Positions 16,799 to 26,223 of a DNA stretch of 64,000 nt are shown piece by piece. The notes below the pieces were generated by a model. That model saw only the letters and a list, made by a program, of their open reading frames with translations, was not told where the DNA came from and ran no database searches. The position numbers and the translations under genes are program-made. Each line of letters starts with the position of its first letter. Positions within the stretch are counted from its first letter, which is position 1. The DNA lies in contig CADAAI010000009.1 in the NCBI GenBank assembly GCA_902785925.1, positions 1 to 64,000 of the forward strand, read 5' to 3'. This stretch comes from an uncultured Bacteroidales bacterium (lineage in GTDB: Bacteria > Bacteroidota > Bacteroidia > Bacteroidales > Muribaculaceae).

Positions 16799-17683
16799 CA
16801 CCTTTATATCACCTATTGAAATATTCGTCATTTCACGTGCTCCAATGTCGTTAAGATGGTCGGAGTCATTGAAATAATAATGGCGATTGCTAAAGAAATA
16901 TGGGTCACAACCATGGTCTTTTAAGATCACATCACGTTTTGCACAAAAATCATTCATCCATTTTTGGAATTTAGCTGTTACTTCTAGTGAAGGTGCTATG
17001 TAGACAATGAGCTTGATGTTGTGTTTTTTGCACGTTTCAATTATCTGCTCAAAACACTTAACCTGAATATCATTGGTCTCAAAATCAGTAAAGTTAATGA
17101 TGGCGGTGTCGGCAAGGTTCCCGTATTGAGGCTCATAGCCATCGCATTCGCGTGAAGGAATAGTGCGTGCTTTTACCAGCCATGTGGGCGTGGAGTTAAG
17201 TCGGTAAAGATTACTATTGAGCTTCGCCTGCAATTGCCAAGAACCATATTCTTTTACATAGTTGGTAAGAGGAGCATTAAGACCATAAAAATGCTTCACA
17301 TCGTCAATGCTATTATTAAGCCACTCGTCGGTGACCATTGCAGCACAAGCCTCAAGAACAACAACTTGTGGCTTGCAACGCTCTAGGAAAGATTGCAAAA
17401 CAATCAATGCATAGTTCATTCCGTGACCATCATAGCCAGCATTGTAAGCCGTCAAACCAGTACTGTCAGCAATCATCTTTGGTTGGAATGTGTGTCGTGC
17501 TCTTGATGAACCAAGAATAAGCACATCGGCTTTTTTCTTAAACATCGCTTGATAGGCATCGACTTGCAAAGTTCCAACCTCAGGAGTGCCCATGAGGATT
17601 TTATTGCCCAAAAATCCCACAGCAATGTCACAAGCAGCAACTATCGCAAAGATTATTAGTATGTTGATAAGAACCTTTTTCAT
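16766..17683 (-). CDS. SGNH-like protein associated with polysaccharide O-acetylation
   Basis: One N-terminal membrane segment is followed by an extracytoplasmic domain starting A-D-V-L-I-L-G-S-S-R-A-R-H, where the GSS block supplies the candidate nucleophile. The C-terminal D-S-D-H-L-N-D-I-G-A segment supplies the Asp-x-x-His pair of SGNH hydrolases. In alginate and peptidoglycan systems such proteins (AlgJ/AlgX-like) receive acetyl groups from a membrane MBOAT partner. The MBOAT gene ends 6 bp upstream, which supports that pairing. ATG 17683 is preferred to the GTG two codons earlier. The 3' end overlaps the convergent GT2 gene. Confidence 0.75.
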   Translation of the reverse strand: MKKVLINILIIFAIVAACDIAVGFLGNKILMGTPEVGTLQVDAYQAMFKKKADVLILGSSRARHTFQPKMIADSTGLTAYNAGYDGHGMNYALIVLQSFLERCKPQVVVLEACAAMVTDEWLNNSIDDVKHFYGLNAPLTNYVKEYGSWQLQAKLNSNLYRLNSTPTWLVKARTIPSRECDGYEPQYGNLADTAIINFTDFETNDIQVKCFEQIIETCKKHNIKLIVYIAPSLEVTAKFQKWMNDFCAKRDVILKDHGCDPYFFSNRHYYFNDSDHLNDIGAREMTNISIGDIKVLVKQSALGVA

Positions 17684-17689
17684 AGTCAC

Positions 17690-19123
17690 CTAAAATTGCA
17701 CATAAATGAAACTGTTACTCTCAAGAGCGCCAGTGAGGATTATGAAAACTATTGCCATAGCTATACACACTAGTTTCTTTGCTCTTGACGACGAATGCAT
17801 GAAGTGAGCCTTACCACAATACTCGTCTTGATGCTCTTTGTAAATCATAACAAGAACTGATAGTAGCCCAAAAGTGAACAATGGCACTGTAGCCTGAAGA
17901 TACGGCATTCCCCAATCGCTTGACAGCCATTTGCTCCAAGCCACTATAATGTCGTTAAATGAATTGGCTCTGAAATACATGGCACCAATGCAACAAACCA
18001 CAAAGTTGATGGCGATTCTCAGGCTCTTAAACCAGGTGGAATGCTTGAGCGATTCGTGCTTTTTCTCCAACTTCTCACGCGGCACTTTCATGATGCGTGA
18101 CACAATCACCCATAGCCCATGATGAGCACCAAAGATAATATAGGTCCAATTGGCACCATGCCAAGCACCACATGCAATGAATGTCACCATCACGTTGAAA
18201 TAGGAACGCAGCTTGCTACAACGGCTGCCACCTAGTGGAATGTAAATGTAATCCCTAAGCCAAAATGACAGCGACATGTGCCACCTGCGCCAAAAATCGC
18301 CTCCGTTAACGGCAAATAGTGGCTGCTTGAAGTTCTCGGTAACAGTGAGGCCCAATAGTCGCCCCACTCCAATCGCCATGTGGCTATATCCAGCAAAATC
18401 GCTGTACATTTGAATCAAGTATAACACCGAAGCCAGTGCTATTGATGATGCATTGTGATGCGACATGTTATTGAAAACAGCATCGGTATATGGAGCGATT
18501 CGGTCGGCAATGCAGGCTTTCATGAAGAAGCCCCACAGGATCCTAAGTGCACCGTCGCTGATGTTATTAGGGAGTAATTTCCTGACGTTGTTAAGTTGTG
18601 CCAAGAAAGTTGTAGCACGGTCAATAGGTCCCGACATCAGGGTGGGGAAGAATGCCACATAGGCGGTGAACTTGACAATATCGTGCTCGGCTTGTACTTT
18701 GCCGTTGGCAACATCAACAATGTAACTGATTAGCTTAAAGGTGAAATAGCTGATGCCAAGGGGTGCTATGATGTTGAGTGTGCCAGTATTTGCGGAGAGA
18801 CCAATGCTCGTAATCAATGCTGAGAACTCAGTGATAAAAAAGTTGAGATATTTGAAATAAATGAGAATGCCTATTCCTGCACACACACCAGCCACTTTAA
18901 GCCATCGTGCAATGTGTTCTTTCTTTTCTATTCCTATAGCAAGCGCATAAAATAAAGCAATGATGACAACAAAAAAAGAGAGCAACTTTACACTCACATA
19001 GCCATAGAAAGCGAGAGACGTGATAGCCAGCCAAGCATTTTGCCAGCGAGAATTTCTTATCATATAATAGACAAGAAACACCACTGCAAAGAATATCCAA
19101 AAACCTATTGAGTTAATTAGCAT
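17690..19123 (-). CDS. MBOAT-family O-acyltransferase (AlgI/DltB type)
   Basis: This polytopic membrane protein of 477 residues shows the family landmarks PLGISYFTFKLISYIVDV, F-P-T-L-M-S-G-P-I-D-R and, most tellingly, A-C-G-A-W-H-G-A-N-W-T-Y-I-I-F-G-A-H-H-G with the catalytic histidines. MBOAT proteins transfer acetyl groups across the membrane. The gene is next to an SGNH-type gene with a 6-bp gap, the standard two-component O-acetylation arrangement. It follows the Wzy-like gene by 23 bp. Confidence 0.92.
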   Translation of the reverse strand: MLINSIGFWIFFAVVFLVYYMIRNSRWQNAWLAITSLAFYGYVSVKLLSFFVVIIALFYALAIGIEKKEHIARWLKVAGVCAGIGILIYFKYLNFFITEFSALITSIGLSANTGTLNIIAPLGISYFTFKLISYIVDVANGKVQAEHDIVKFTAYVAFFPTLMSGPIDRATTFLAQLNNVRKLLPNNISDGALRILWGFFMKACIADRIAPYTDAVFNNMSHHNASSIALASVLYLIQMYSDFAGYSHMAIGVGRLLGLTVTENFKQPLFAVNGGDFWRRWHMSLSFWLRDYIYIPLGGSRCSKLRSYFNVMVTFIACGAWHGANWTYIIFGAHHGLWVIVSRIMKVPREKLEKKHESLKHSTWFKSLRIAINFVVCCIGAMYFRANSFNDIIVAWSKWLSSDWGMPYLQATVPLFTFGLLSVLVMIYKEHQDEYCGKAHFMHSSSRAKKLVCIAMAIVFIILTGALESNSFIYVQF

Positions 19124-19146
19124 GGCTTAACTATATTAAGTTACCA

Positions 19147-20454
19147 TCATGATGATGGTTGAGACTCACCCTCACCTTTTTTCCATGACAGGAAATAGAA
19201 TGTTAATAGTATGAAGCAGAAATTTGGATAGGACCAAAAATCGGCATATAACAATAGAATTAAGAACGCAAGTATAAAGAAAGCTTGCATATTATAATTG
19301 CGTACTGGATAGAGGGGAATCTTAATGAAAAAAAGACACAGAAAAAACACAATGTACCAAATTGAACCAATGATTCCCAACTGAAGGACAGAACTCATGA
19401 TTTGTGGACTAGTGCCTTTCATTACCCAGTCATATTCATTATAAAAGTCCGACGCTTCGATAAATGAGCCATGCTTGTACAAGCTTAATCCAAATCCAAA
19501 CAGGTTATGCCCTGGGTGGGCATCAAAGACCATAGGCAGAATAGCCAGTTTGGCCACACGCGGCATATCAAACTGTTCGCTATAGTTCTTGTCGGCATAC
19601 TCTGCCGCGGCCTCTATGTTGTCGAGATCAGCGTCAAGATACTCTTCAAAGAATTCTGGGTCAAGTTTAAGTTTACCTTGGCTCTCATCAACAGTTGAAT
19701 AGTAAAAGAAACTTCCCACCGCTACCAGTATCACTATCAGAGGGGAAAGAAACGTCATGCGAATTATGTACTTGCGGTCAATGGGCAAGAGCAGGATAAA
19801 ATAGGCAACGATAAGTGCGAAACTAATTTTTGTCTCATTAAGGAATGTGGGAAAAAGCAGGAAAATAAGAGTCCAGTTCTTATATAGTGACTGCAGAATG
19901 TTGTTTCGGTCGATGCGCTTGTTAAGCAGGTAGAAAGAAGTGTAGTAGATAGAGAAACTCAAAATTCCAGAGAACCAGCCGCCCATAGTGCCTCCCACAT
20001 AGTCACCAGCACCATACTTGAAAAACTGGTAGAGAACAGCCGGCACTTGAAGCCACAAGAATATATAGAGCTGCTTGTCAAGCGATTTCACAAACAGGTC
20101 ATGTCTATATTCTGTTGACCAAAAGTAGCGAAGAATTGGCGGCATGAACAAAACTGGAAAGAAATATCTCAAACCATTGAGCCACACGACAATGCTATCG
20201 TTATTGACAATGAAACCACTTATAGCAGCAATGACTAATAAAGAAACGATTAAAAAGATATCAGTCTTCTTGCGAATGGTGCATGCTGCAAGGAAAATCA
20301 ATATTAAGTCGACTAAAATCAGTGAAATTGTTCTCAAGGGACTGCCTGACATTTCGGGTCCAAAGAGCAGGTCGCTCACGAAGCCGGTGCATGTGGCAAG
20401 CCAGAAGCCTATGAAAAAGAGTCGTTGCAGGATGAATCTTACCTCAAATTTCAT
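19147..20454 (-). CDS. Wzy-like O-antigen/exopolysaccharide polymerase
   Basis: About ten to twelve hydrophobic segments and a long extracytoplasmic loop (roughly residues 245-330, containing the acidic stretch FEEYLDADLDNIEAAAEYADKNY) match the topology of Wzy-type polymerases, which join lipid-linked repeat units in the periplasm. Sequence conservation in this class is poor, so the call relies on topology and context: it lies between the Wzc-type kinase and the MBOAT/SGNH pair in a locus that also has Wza and Wzx. No signal peptide or enzymatic motif is evident. Confidence 0.7.
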   Translation of the reverse strand: MKFEVRFILQRLFFIGFWLATCTGFVSDLLFGPEMSGSPLRTISLILVDLILIFLAACTIRKKTDIFLIVSLLVIAAISGFIVNNDSIVVWLNGLRYFFPVLFMPPILRYFWSTEYRHDLFVKSLDKQLYIFLWLQVPAVLYQFFKYGAGDYVGGTMGGWFSGILSFSIYYTSFYLLNKRIDRNNILQSLYKNWTLIFLLFPTFLNETKISFALIVAYFILLLPIDRKYIIRMTFLSPLIVILVAVGSFFYYSTVDESQGKLKLDPEFFEEYLDADLDNIEAAAEYADKNYSEQFDMPRVAKLAILPMVFDAHPGHNLFGFGLSLYKHGSFIEASDFYNEYDWVMKGTSPQIMSSVLQLGIIGSIWYIVFFLCLFFIKIPLYPVRNYNMQAFFILAFLILLLYADFWSYPNFCFILLTFYFLSWKKGEGESQPSS

Positions 20455-20503
20455 GATTCTGGCAATTGTGGGTTGTTAAGCTATGAAAAAGCTAGTTTTG
20501 CGA

Positions 20504-22843
20504 TTATTTCTTGTCCTTGCCGTAGCCGTAGCCATAACCTGCCGACAGACGTGGATTACTGTCATTAAGCACCACAGCTGCGTTGTGGAACTGCTTGCGA
20601 GCCACCACCTCGTTAAAGTACTTGATAAGATTGCGTTTAGTGTGGTTGGCACGGGTGACAAAGAGCGTTGCATCGCCAAACTTAGCGAGAGAGAATGTGT
20701 CGCTCACCATAGCTATAGGTGCCGAATCAATGATGACGATATCGAAATTCTCACGCAACTGGTCAAATAGTTGCGAAGTGCGGTCTCCCAAGAGCAACTC
20801 CGATGGATTAGGTGGAATGGGGCCAGCCACAATCACATTGAGGTTGTCAACATCGGGCACCCTTTGCGCTATTTCTACGACAGTCATATCAGAATTAGAC
20901 AAGAAATTGGTCACTCCTGGCGTATCCTTGATTTTGAGCATCTTTGCCAGCTGCGGACTACGGATATCCATTCCAACTAGAGCAACCTTCTTACCTAACA
21001 GAGCAAACGAAGATGCAAGGTTGGTGCTGACAAACGACTTGCCCTCGCCACTGATAGATGATGTGACTAGTATCACCTTGTCGTCCTTGCGGGTCATGAG
21101 GAACTGAACATTGTTGCGCAGCAAACGGAACAGCTCGACAATCGATGAAGTCTTGCCTGGCTTAACAACCAGCGAATCGCGATGGCGATTGTGGCAAATC
21201 TCGCCAACCACAGGCGACTTAGTGAGACTTTGCAACTCGTCTTGTGTTGAAAATTTGGTGGTGAACAGGTTCTTTAGGTACAGCAACAATATTGGCAACA
21301 TTAGACCTGCAATAAGGCCAACGAGCAGTACCACTGGAATATTTGGCGACACTGGCTTACTCTGGGCATATGCATAATCGACAATTTTACCTTTTGGAGT
21401 CGTAGCCGCTAGCACGAGAGCATTTTCCTCTCGTTTCTGAAGCAAGAAAGTGTAAAGTGTGTTTTGTATGCCTTGCTCACGGTAGAGATTGCGTATCTCA
21501 CGCTCCTGTGTGGGCACCTGACTCATCTCCCCCTGCGACTCGTTGCTCACCTGGTTGGCTTTGTCGATTTGAATCTTGAGGGCATTAAGTGTGTTGTTCA
21601 CGCCCTTGCGAATCGTCTCGCGCATAGCATCGAGCTGCGAGTCAATCTCGGCGAGAGCCTCGTTTCCGTCTTTAGCGCTCTTGGCAATCTCGGCACGTTT
21701 CATTGCGAGCTCGTTGAAAGCCCTAATAGAACCAGAGGCTGCAGTAGAGTCAGCCTCAAATGGTATATAGGAGTGCTTATTGCGGGGATCACCTATAAAC
21801 TCGTTAATTAGATTGACTATGCGATATTGAGCCTCAAGTGCCACAATCTTGTTCTCGGCCTGCTCCTGTCGCGCGATGCTCGCTTTGGTCTGAATACCCA
21901 CATCGGCCATATTATGAGCCTGCTTGTAGGCCTCAATCTCGGCCTCACTACCTGTAAGGTCCTTGTATATAAGCCCCAAACGGTCCTCAATAAACTTGGC
22001 AGTATTGAGAGCCTGCTCATCTTTCTCCTGCTGTCCACGCATGTTGTAGAGCTTGATCATAGTGTTAAGCATGTCTTTTCCACGCTTAACATTAGGAGTC
22101 TCCACATCCATGTAAATAGCGTTACTCTTCTTGTTGAGCACCTTAACAGTCATGTCTTCCATGAAATCCTCGGTACGCAGCTGATTTCCTTTCACGTTGG
22201 CATTAACCACCGTTTCCTTACCTGGCTGATAGAACTGCGTTGTGCGTACCTGATACGTTCCATAGGGTGTGCTCACATTGACAGGCAACGTCTGATCCTT
22301 AAGGTCAGCAAAAGTTTTGAAGTACCCCTTCTTTACCTTGATATCGGCCTTGCCGTTTTCGTCAATTGCCACCCTAAAATTCATTCCTATTGAGAGCGTG
22401 TCGAACACCTCATCAGGAGCATCTACCTCTATAGGCGAGTTATTGTACAAGTCATCACGGTTGAGGGCACTCTTACGCAAGACATAAAGGCGATTGAGCT
22501 TGAGCTCCTTCACCATCTTGTTGCAGATGTCCTGAGACCCCATCACAACCACTTCATCGTCAACACTGGCTCCACTGCCACCAATTGAGAGACTCTTGAG
22601 CAGCGAAGCACCTGTACTGCCAGCAGTATCATCCTGGTCGACCAAAATAGTTGAGACTACCAGATACTTAGGCAGTTTATACTTGAGGAAAAGCACCGAA
22701 AGCCCTATGCAAGCTATCAACGAAAGCACAAAAAGCCACCAGAAGCGCTTATACTTGTTGACTATACTTCCAAAGTCAATAATCTTTTCGTCTTGCTGTG
22801 AGACTACTATTGGATTGTTATTATCGTTGGAGTTATTGCTCAT
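20504..22843 (-). CDS. Wzc-type polysaccharide co-polymerase and bacterial tyrosine kinase
   Basis: The N-terminal half is a Wzz-like domain: a first membrane helix near residues 36-52, a coiled-coil periplasmic region and a second helix with PVSPNIPVVLLVGLIAGLMLP. The C-terminal half is a BY-kinase with Walker A S-I-S-G-E-G-K-S, Walker A' L-V-G-M-D-I-R-S-P and Walker B V-I-I-D-S-A-P. The extreme C terminus carries three tyrosines (GYGYGYGKDKK) that would be autophosphorylated. Such proteins control chain length and couple polymerisation to export. The fused layout of 779 residues is the proteobacterial/Bacteroidota type. The partner export lipoprotein is 38 bp upstream. Confidence 0.93.
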   Translation of the reverse strand: MSNNSNDNNNPIVVSQQDEKIIDFGSIVNKYKRFWWLFVLSLIACIGLSVLFLKYKLPKYLVVSTILVDQDDTAGSTGASLLKSLSIGGSGASVDDEVVVMGSQDICNKMVKELKLNRLYVLRKSALNRDDLYNNSPIEVDAPDEVFDTLSIGMNFRVAIDENGKADIKVKKGYFKTFADLKDQTLPVNVSTPYGTYQVRTTQFYQPGKETVVNANVKGNQLRTEDFMEDMTVKVLNKKSNAIYMDVETPNVKRGKDMLNTMIKLYNMRGQQEKDEQALNTAKFIEDRLGLIYKDLTGSEAEIEAYKQAHNMADVGIQTKASIARQEQAENKIVALEAQYRIVNLINEFIGDPRNKHSYIPFEADSTAASGSIRAFNELAMKRAEIAKSAKDGNEALAEIDSQLDAMRETIRKGVNNTLNALKIQIDKANQVSNESQGEMSQVPTQEREIRNLYREQGIQNTLYTFLLQKREENALVLAATTPKGKIVDYAYAQSKPVSPNIPVVLLVGLIAGLMLPILLLYLKNLFTTKFSTQDELQSLTKSPVVGEICHNRHRDSLVVKPGKTSSIVELFRLLRNNVQFLMTRKDDKVILVTSSISGEGKSFVSTNLASSFALLGKKVALVGMDIRSPQLAKMLKIKDTPGVTNFLSNSDMTVVEIAQRVPDVDNLNVIVAGPIPPNPSELLLGDRTSQLFDQLRENFDIVIIDSAPIAMVSDTFSLAKFGDATLFVTRANHTKRNLIKYFNEVVARKQFHNAAVVLNDSNPRLSAGYGYGYGKDKK

Positions 22844-22881
22844 TTTCAGTTAAGAGTGTAGAAAAAAATTAATTAACAACG

Positions 22882-23691
22882 TTATTTAACCGCAACGGCA
22901 ATTATCAGCGAAGCTATTACCGATGCTGCACTCACGATTGTAGATATTACAGTGAGCTTATAAGCGTTGTTTTGATTATATTTGGAGTTGTCAATTCTAA
23001 TCTGGTTAGGCTCAACATAAACCACATCATTCTGCCTCAGATAAAAATAAGGGGACGAGAAGATGTTGCTGTCGGCAAGGTCCATGCGATGATAGGTCTG
23101 CTTTCCATCTTCCTCTCGAATCACCATCACACTGCTGCGCTTTCCATACTCGGTGAGGTCGCCAGCAGCACTAATCGCGTCAAGTAGCGTGAAACGCTCA
23201 GTTTCAACCTTGACGCGAATAGGAGTCTTCACCTCACCTATCACGTTAACATAGAAACCCACCAATTGTACCCTAACAAAGGGGTCTTTCACAGTTTGGC
23301 TAACCCTAGATGTTACCATCTGCTCAACCTCTCGTGTGGTTTTTCCCACAACGTTAAGTTTGCCGATAACTGGCATCATAATGTCGCCGTCCTTATTGAC
23401 GATATAGGTCTGCAAGCGTGGCACTGGTTGCGTGCTCATATCACCACGAAGAGCCGTGTTGACTTGTGGCTGATTAAACATTGCTGTAGCCTCGGGGGCA
23501 GCCGATGTCACCACAATCGACAACTCATCCTCGGGCACTATTTTAATCTCATAGCCAGAGCCTTGCGGCATCACTCCACTGGGACTGTCGCCCAAGTTGC
23601 GGAAGTAGGACAGAGTATTCTCGGTGGCTGTCTTGCACCCAGTGAGAGCGAGCATAGTCACGGCGATTATTATTAAATTCTTGATATTCAT
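22882..23691 (-). CDS. Polysaccharide export outer-membrane lipoprotein (Wza/BexD type)
   Basis: A lipoprotein signal peptide ends L-T-G-C with Cys19. The Poly_export domain follows (YEIKIVPEDELSIVV, then DGDIMMPVIGKLNVVGKTTREVEQMV) and an SLBB domain (GEVKTPIRVKVETERFTLLDAISAAGDL). A C-terminal hydrophobic segment after residue 240 ends the protein. At 269 residues it is shorter than E. coli Wza, as usual in this phylum. It would form the outer-membrane export channel with the Wzc-type protein encoded just downstream. Confidence 0.92.
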   Translation of the reverse strand: MNIKNLIIIAVTMLALTGCKTATENTLSYFRNLGDSPSGVMPQGSGYEIKIVPEDELSIVVTSAAPEATAMFNQPQVNTALRGDMSTQPVPRLQTYIVNKDGDIMMPVIGKLNVVGKTTREVEQMVTSRVSQTVKDPFVRVQLVGFYVNVIGEVKTPIRVKVETERFTLLDAISAAGDLTEYGKRSSVMVIREEDGKQTYHRMDLADSNIFSSPYFYLRQNDVVYVEPNQIRIDNSKYNQNNAYKLTVISTIVSAASVIASLIIAVAVK

Positions 23692-23742
23692 AATTTTGCT
23701 ATAAATAATATCTATATTACGGGTATATTATATTTTTAACGT

Positions 23743-25197
23743 TTATTTGCGCTCAATATTGTTTTCAAATCCTAATTTTTGGGAGAACTTGAGTAAGAGT
23801 TCGTCTCGCGCCTCCTTGGGTATTGCCATGAATGCCGCAGCACAAGCAGCGGTCATGTAAAGTAGCAACATCCACCAAGAATTGAAATAGTGGAACGGAA
23901 CGCCTCCTATCAAGATAACGGCAATTGCTATTGCCGTGGACGGATAGAAGGTAAGTTTGAAGTAGCGCTTCATGTCGTTGAGCCTGTAGCAGAACAACAC
24001 CAGATAGGTAATAATTGATGTGGCGATAGCACCGTAGACACCAACATACTTCACCAAGAAATAGTTGCACACAATATTGACAACCGCTGCAAGGAAGATT
24101 GCCGGCAGAGTGCGCGGCGTGTCCTTGGCACACTGATATCCCATATCGAAGAACGCCGACAAAGCAAAAATCACCGCGGCGATGCCCATAGGATAGAGAT
24201 AGTTGACACTCTCTTGATAGTTGGCGTCGACTATAACTGGATAGAACATCTTTAGCGTGAAAGTGTAGACCGTGAGCAAGATGGCAAGCACTCCAATGTA
24301 GGTGTTGAACATCTTGGTGAAGAACTTGTCGCGGTCGGGACTATTATACTGCAAAATTGCCGTTTCCTGCCACGCTTGATAAAAGATAGTAGATAAAGTG
24401 AGGATAATGCCGTTAAAACGGAACGCTACGGCATACACGCCATTCACATCTAGGCCCAAGAAATGGTTGATGAACCAGCGGTCGCTACTACCAGTGAGCC
24501 ACCAGCACAGTGAGCCCGGTAACAGCGGAAGTGAATACTTGAGAATATCGCGCCCTACCCTTCCTATAGAGATGTTAAAATGGAAATAGGTAGCAATGAT
24601 TTTCAGCCTCAATTCCAGGTAAATGAGAGATATAATGCGCGCCAGGATGTTGGCAAGGAAAATTCCTTTGATGCCCATTCCCATGAATGCCACAAAGATG
24701 ATACTGAACACCCCAATGCCCAACGACGACAGAATGCCAGCAACGACAAAATCCTTGTTGTTGCCCAATCCTCGCGCCACCTGACTAATGACCTCAAAGA
24801 ACGACATTGCCATCAGCAGCAAGAAGCAGTACCACACATAATCAATGCTTGTGAACATCGCCAGCATCGCTGTAGCGATGAGCGAGACCACTAGGCTTGT
24901 GATTAAAGTGCGATAGATAAACGTGATAATGCGACTACGTGCGTCACAATCGTGCGTCTCAAGTAGGAAGCGGAAGGCTCCGTCGCGCAACTGCAACGTC
25001 ACAAACGGCATAATCAGGAAAATCACTGTCAAGCACAGGTCATAGTAACCAAAGTCGCCCGTATCCTTAACGAAGAACGTGTAGAGCGGCACCATCGCAA
25101 AAGTGATGATCTTTGATCCCAAATTTCCGATGGCGTAGATGCCCAAGTCCTTCAAGAACTTAGACGAACGTTCGCTTTGTCTGCCGCTTGTAGCCAA
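23743..25197 (-). CDS. Wzx-type lipid-linked oligosaccharide flippase (MOP superfamily)
   Basis: This protein of 484 residues has 12-14 predicted membrane segments and opens with FLKDLGIYAIGNLGSKIITFAMVPLYTFF, typical of the polysaccharide transport (PST/Wzx) branch. The YDLCLTVIFLIMPFVTLQLRDGAFRF segment also fits. It would flip undecaprenyl-linked repeat units across the inner membrane for the polymerase. It lies at the head of the export genes (wza 51 bp downstream) and 32 bp after the M28 peptidase gene. Confidence 0.9.
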   Translation of the reverse strand: MATSGRQSERSSKFLKDLGIYAIGNLGSKIITFAMVPLYTFFVKDTGDFGYYDLCLTVIFLIMPFVTLQLRDGAFRFLLETHDCDARSRIITFIYRTLITSLVVSLIATAMLAMFTSIDYVWYCFLLLMAMSFFEVISQVARGLGNNKDFVVAGILSSLGIGVFSIIFVAFMGMGIKGIFLANILARIISLIYLELRLKIIATYFHFNISIGRVGRDILKYSLPLLPGSLCWWLTGSSDRWFINHFLGLDVNGVYAVAFRFNGIILTLSTIFYQAWQETAILQYNSPDRDKFFTKMFNTYIGVLAILLTVYTFTLKMFYPVIVDANYQESVNYLYPMGIAAVIFALSAFFDMGYQCAKDTPRTLPAIFLAAVVNIVCNYFLVKYVGVYGAIATSIITYLVLFCYRLNDMKRYFKLTFYPSTAIAIAVILIGGVPFHYFNSWWMLLLYMTAACAAAFMAIPKEARDELLLKFSQKLGFENNIERK

Positions 25198-25229
25198 TTT
25201 TATTTCTTTCTTAAAGCTGTGAATTGGTA

Positions 25230-26204
25230 TTAGTAACTGTAGATGACATTAGCAACTGTCTGTCCAACCACTTTGAGAACAGTGGCATCAATTTCATCGA
25301 TAGTGTCGCTTGTAGTGTGCCATCCGTCAAAAAAACCGGTATCGCTGCCTGGACGCATGTCGATGATATCGATGCACTTGATGCCCATGCGGTTGACCAC
25401 AATGTGGTCATCGGTAATAGCTCCACCCATGCCATTATCGAAGTAGGAACCATAGCCACTTTGCTGCGCCATGTCCCACACTTCGTTAACCACGCTTGGA
25501 GCGTACTGCATCGACATCATTTCTTTGGAAAACTTTGCACCCTTAGCTCCCACCATATCTAGCAAGACGCCAAAACGTGGTGCGTATCTCTCTTGGTGCG
25601 GATGTTCAGCCCAATACTGCGTACCCAGTGCCCATGAGTCCTCGTTCTCGTTCTCGCCCCAGTCCTCGGCATCGACCAAAAGAATGTCGACTCCAACATT
25701 AGGTTTCTTCTCATTCATGACTCTCGCCAACTCAAGCAGCACAGCCACTCCGCTAGCAGCATCGTTAGCACCCATCACTGGTTCACGATGCTTTGCAGAA
25801 TCAGGATCGTTGTCGGCCCAAGGTCGGCAGTCCCAATGCGCCAACAGTAGAATTCTGCTATCAGCATCGGGATTGACAATGCCTATAATATTCTTGATGT
25901 CCAAAACTTTGCCATCAAATGTTGTGACCTGAGCCTTTTGCACCAAGGTGCTGTCGCAATACTGTCGCAGTGATTGTTCAAGCCACTCGGCACACTTGCT
26001 GTGGGCGGCAGTGCCTGGCACCCTTGGACCGAAGTCGCACTGTGCCTTCACCAACTGATAGGCGTTGTTTCCATTAAAGTCGACTACTACTGTCGCTGTA
26101 GTGTTATCGCTCGACACGTTACTGTCGCTTGCCTGCTTTTGCGCCTTGCAGCCCACAAGAGCGATGACAGCCATAAATGATATCACAAAAAGTTTCAATC
26201 GCAT
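25230..26204 (-). CDS. M28-family peptidase lipoprotein, glutaminyl-peptide cyclotransferase-like
   Basis: The lipobox is L-V-G-C with Cys19. The zinc-hydrolase core is intact: RILLLAHWDCRPWADND, GANDAASGVAVLLELARV (Asp ligand), D-A-E-D-W-G-E-N-E (Glu) and a later T-D-D-H-I-V-V-N (His). The CDFGPRVPGTAAHSKCAEWLEQSL segment is typical of M28 proteins close to glutaminyl cyclases. It would act on peptides outside the inner membrane. It lies 19 bp after nadB and 32 bp before wzx; the link with polysaccharide genes seems positional only. Confidence 0.87.
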   Translation of the reverse strand: MRLKLFVISFMAVIALVGCKAQKQASDSNVSSDNTTATVVVDFNGNNAYQLVKAQCDFGPRVPGTAAHSKCAEWLEQSLRQYCDSTLVQKAQVTTFDGKVLDIKNIIGIVNPDADSRILLLAHWDCRPWADNDPDSAKHREPVMGANDAASGVAVLLELARVMNEKKPNVGVDILLVDAEDWGENENEDSWALGTQYWAEHPHQERYAPRFGVLLDMVGAKGAKFSKEMMSMQYAPSVVNEVWDMAQQSGYGSYFDNGMGGAITDDHIVVNRMGIKCIDIIDMRPGSDTGFFDGWHTTSDTIDEIDATVLKVVGQTVANVIYSY

Positions 26205-26223
26205 GAATCTATAGAATTGTGCA

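Noticed and set aside
23691..23698. A TAATTTTG box on the plus strand at the wza start
   Set aside because: It points antisense to the export genes and no TTTG/TTG lies at the right spacing.
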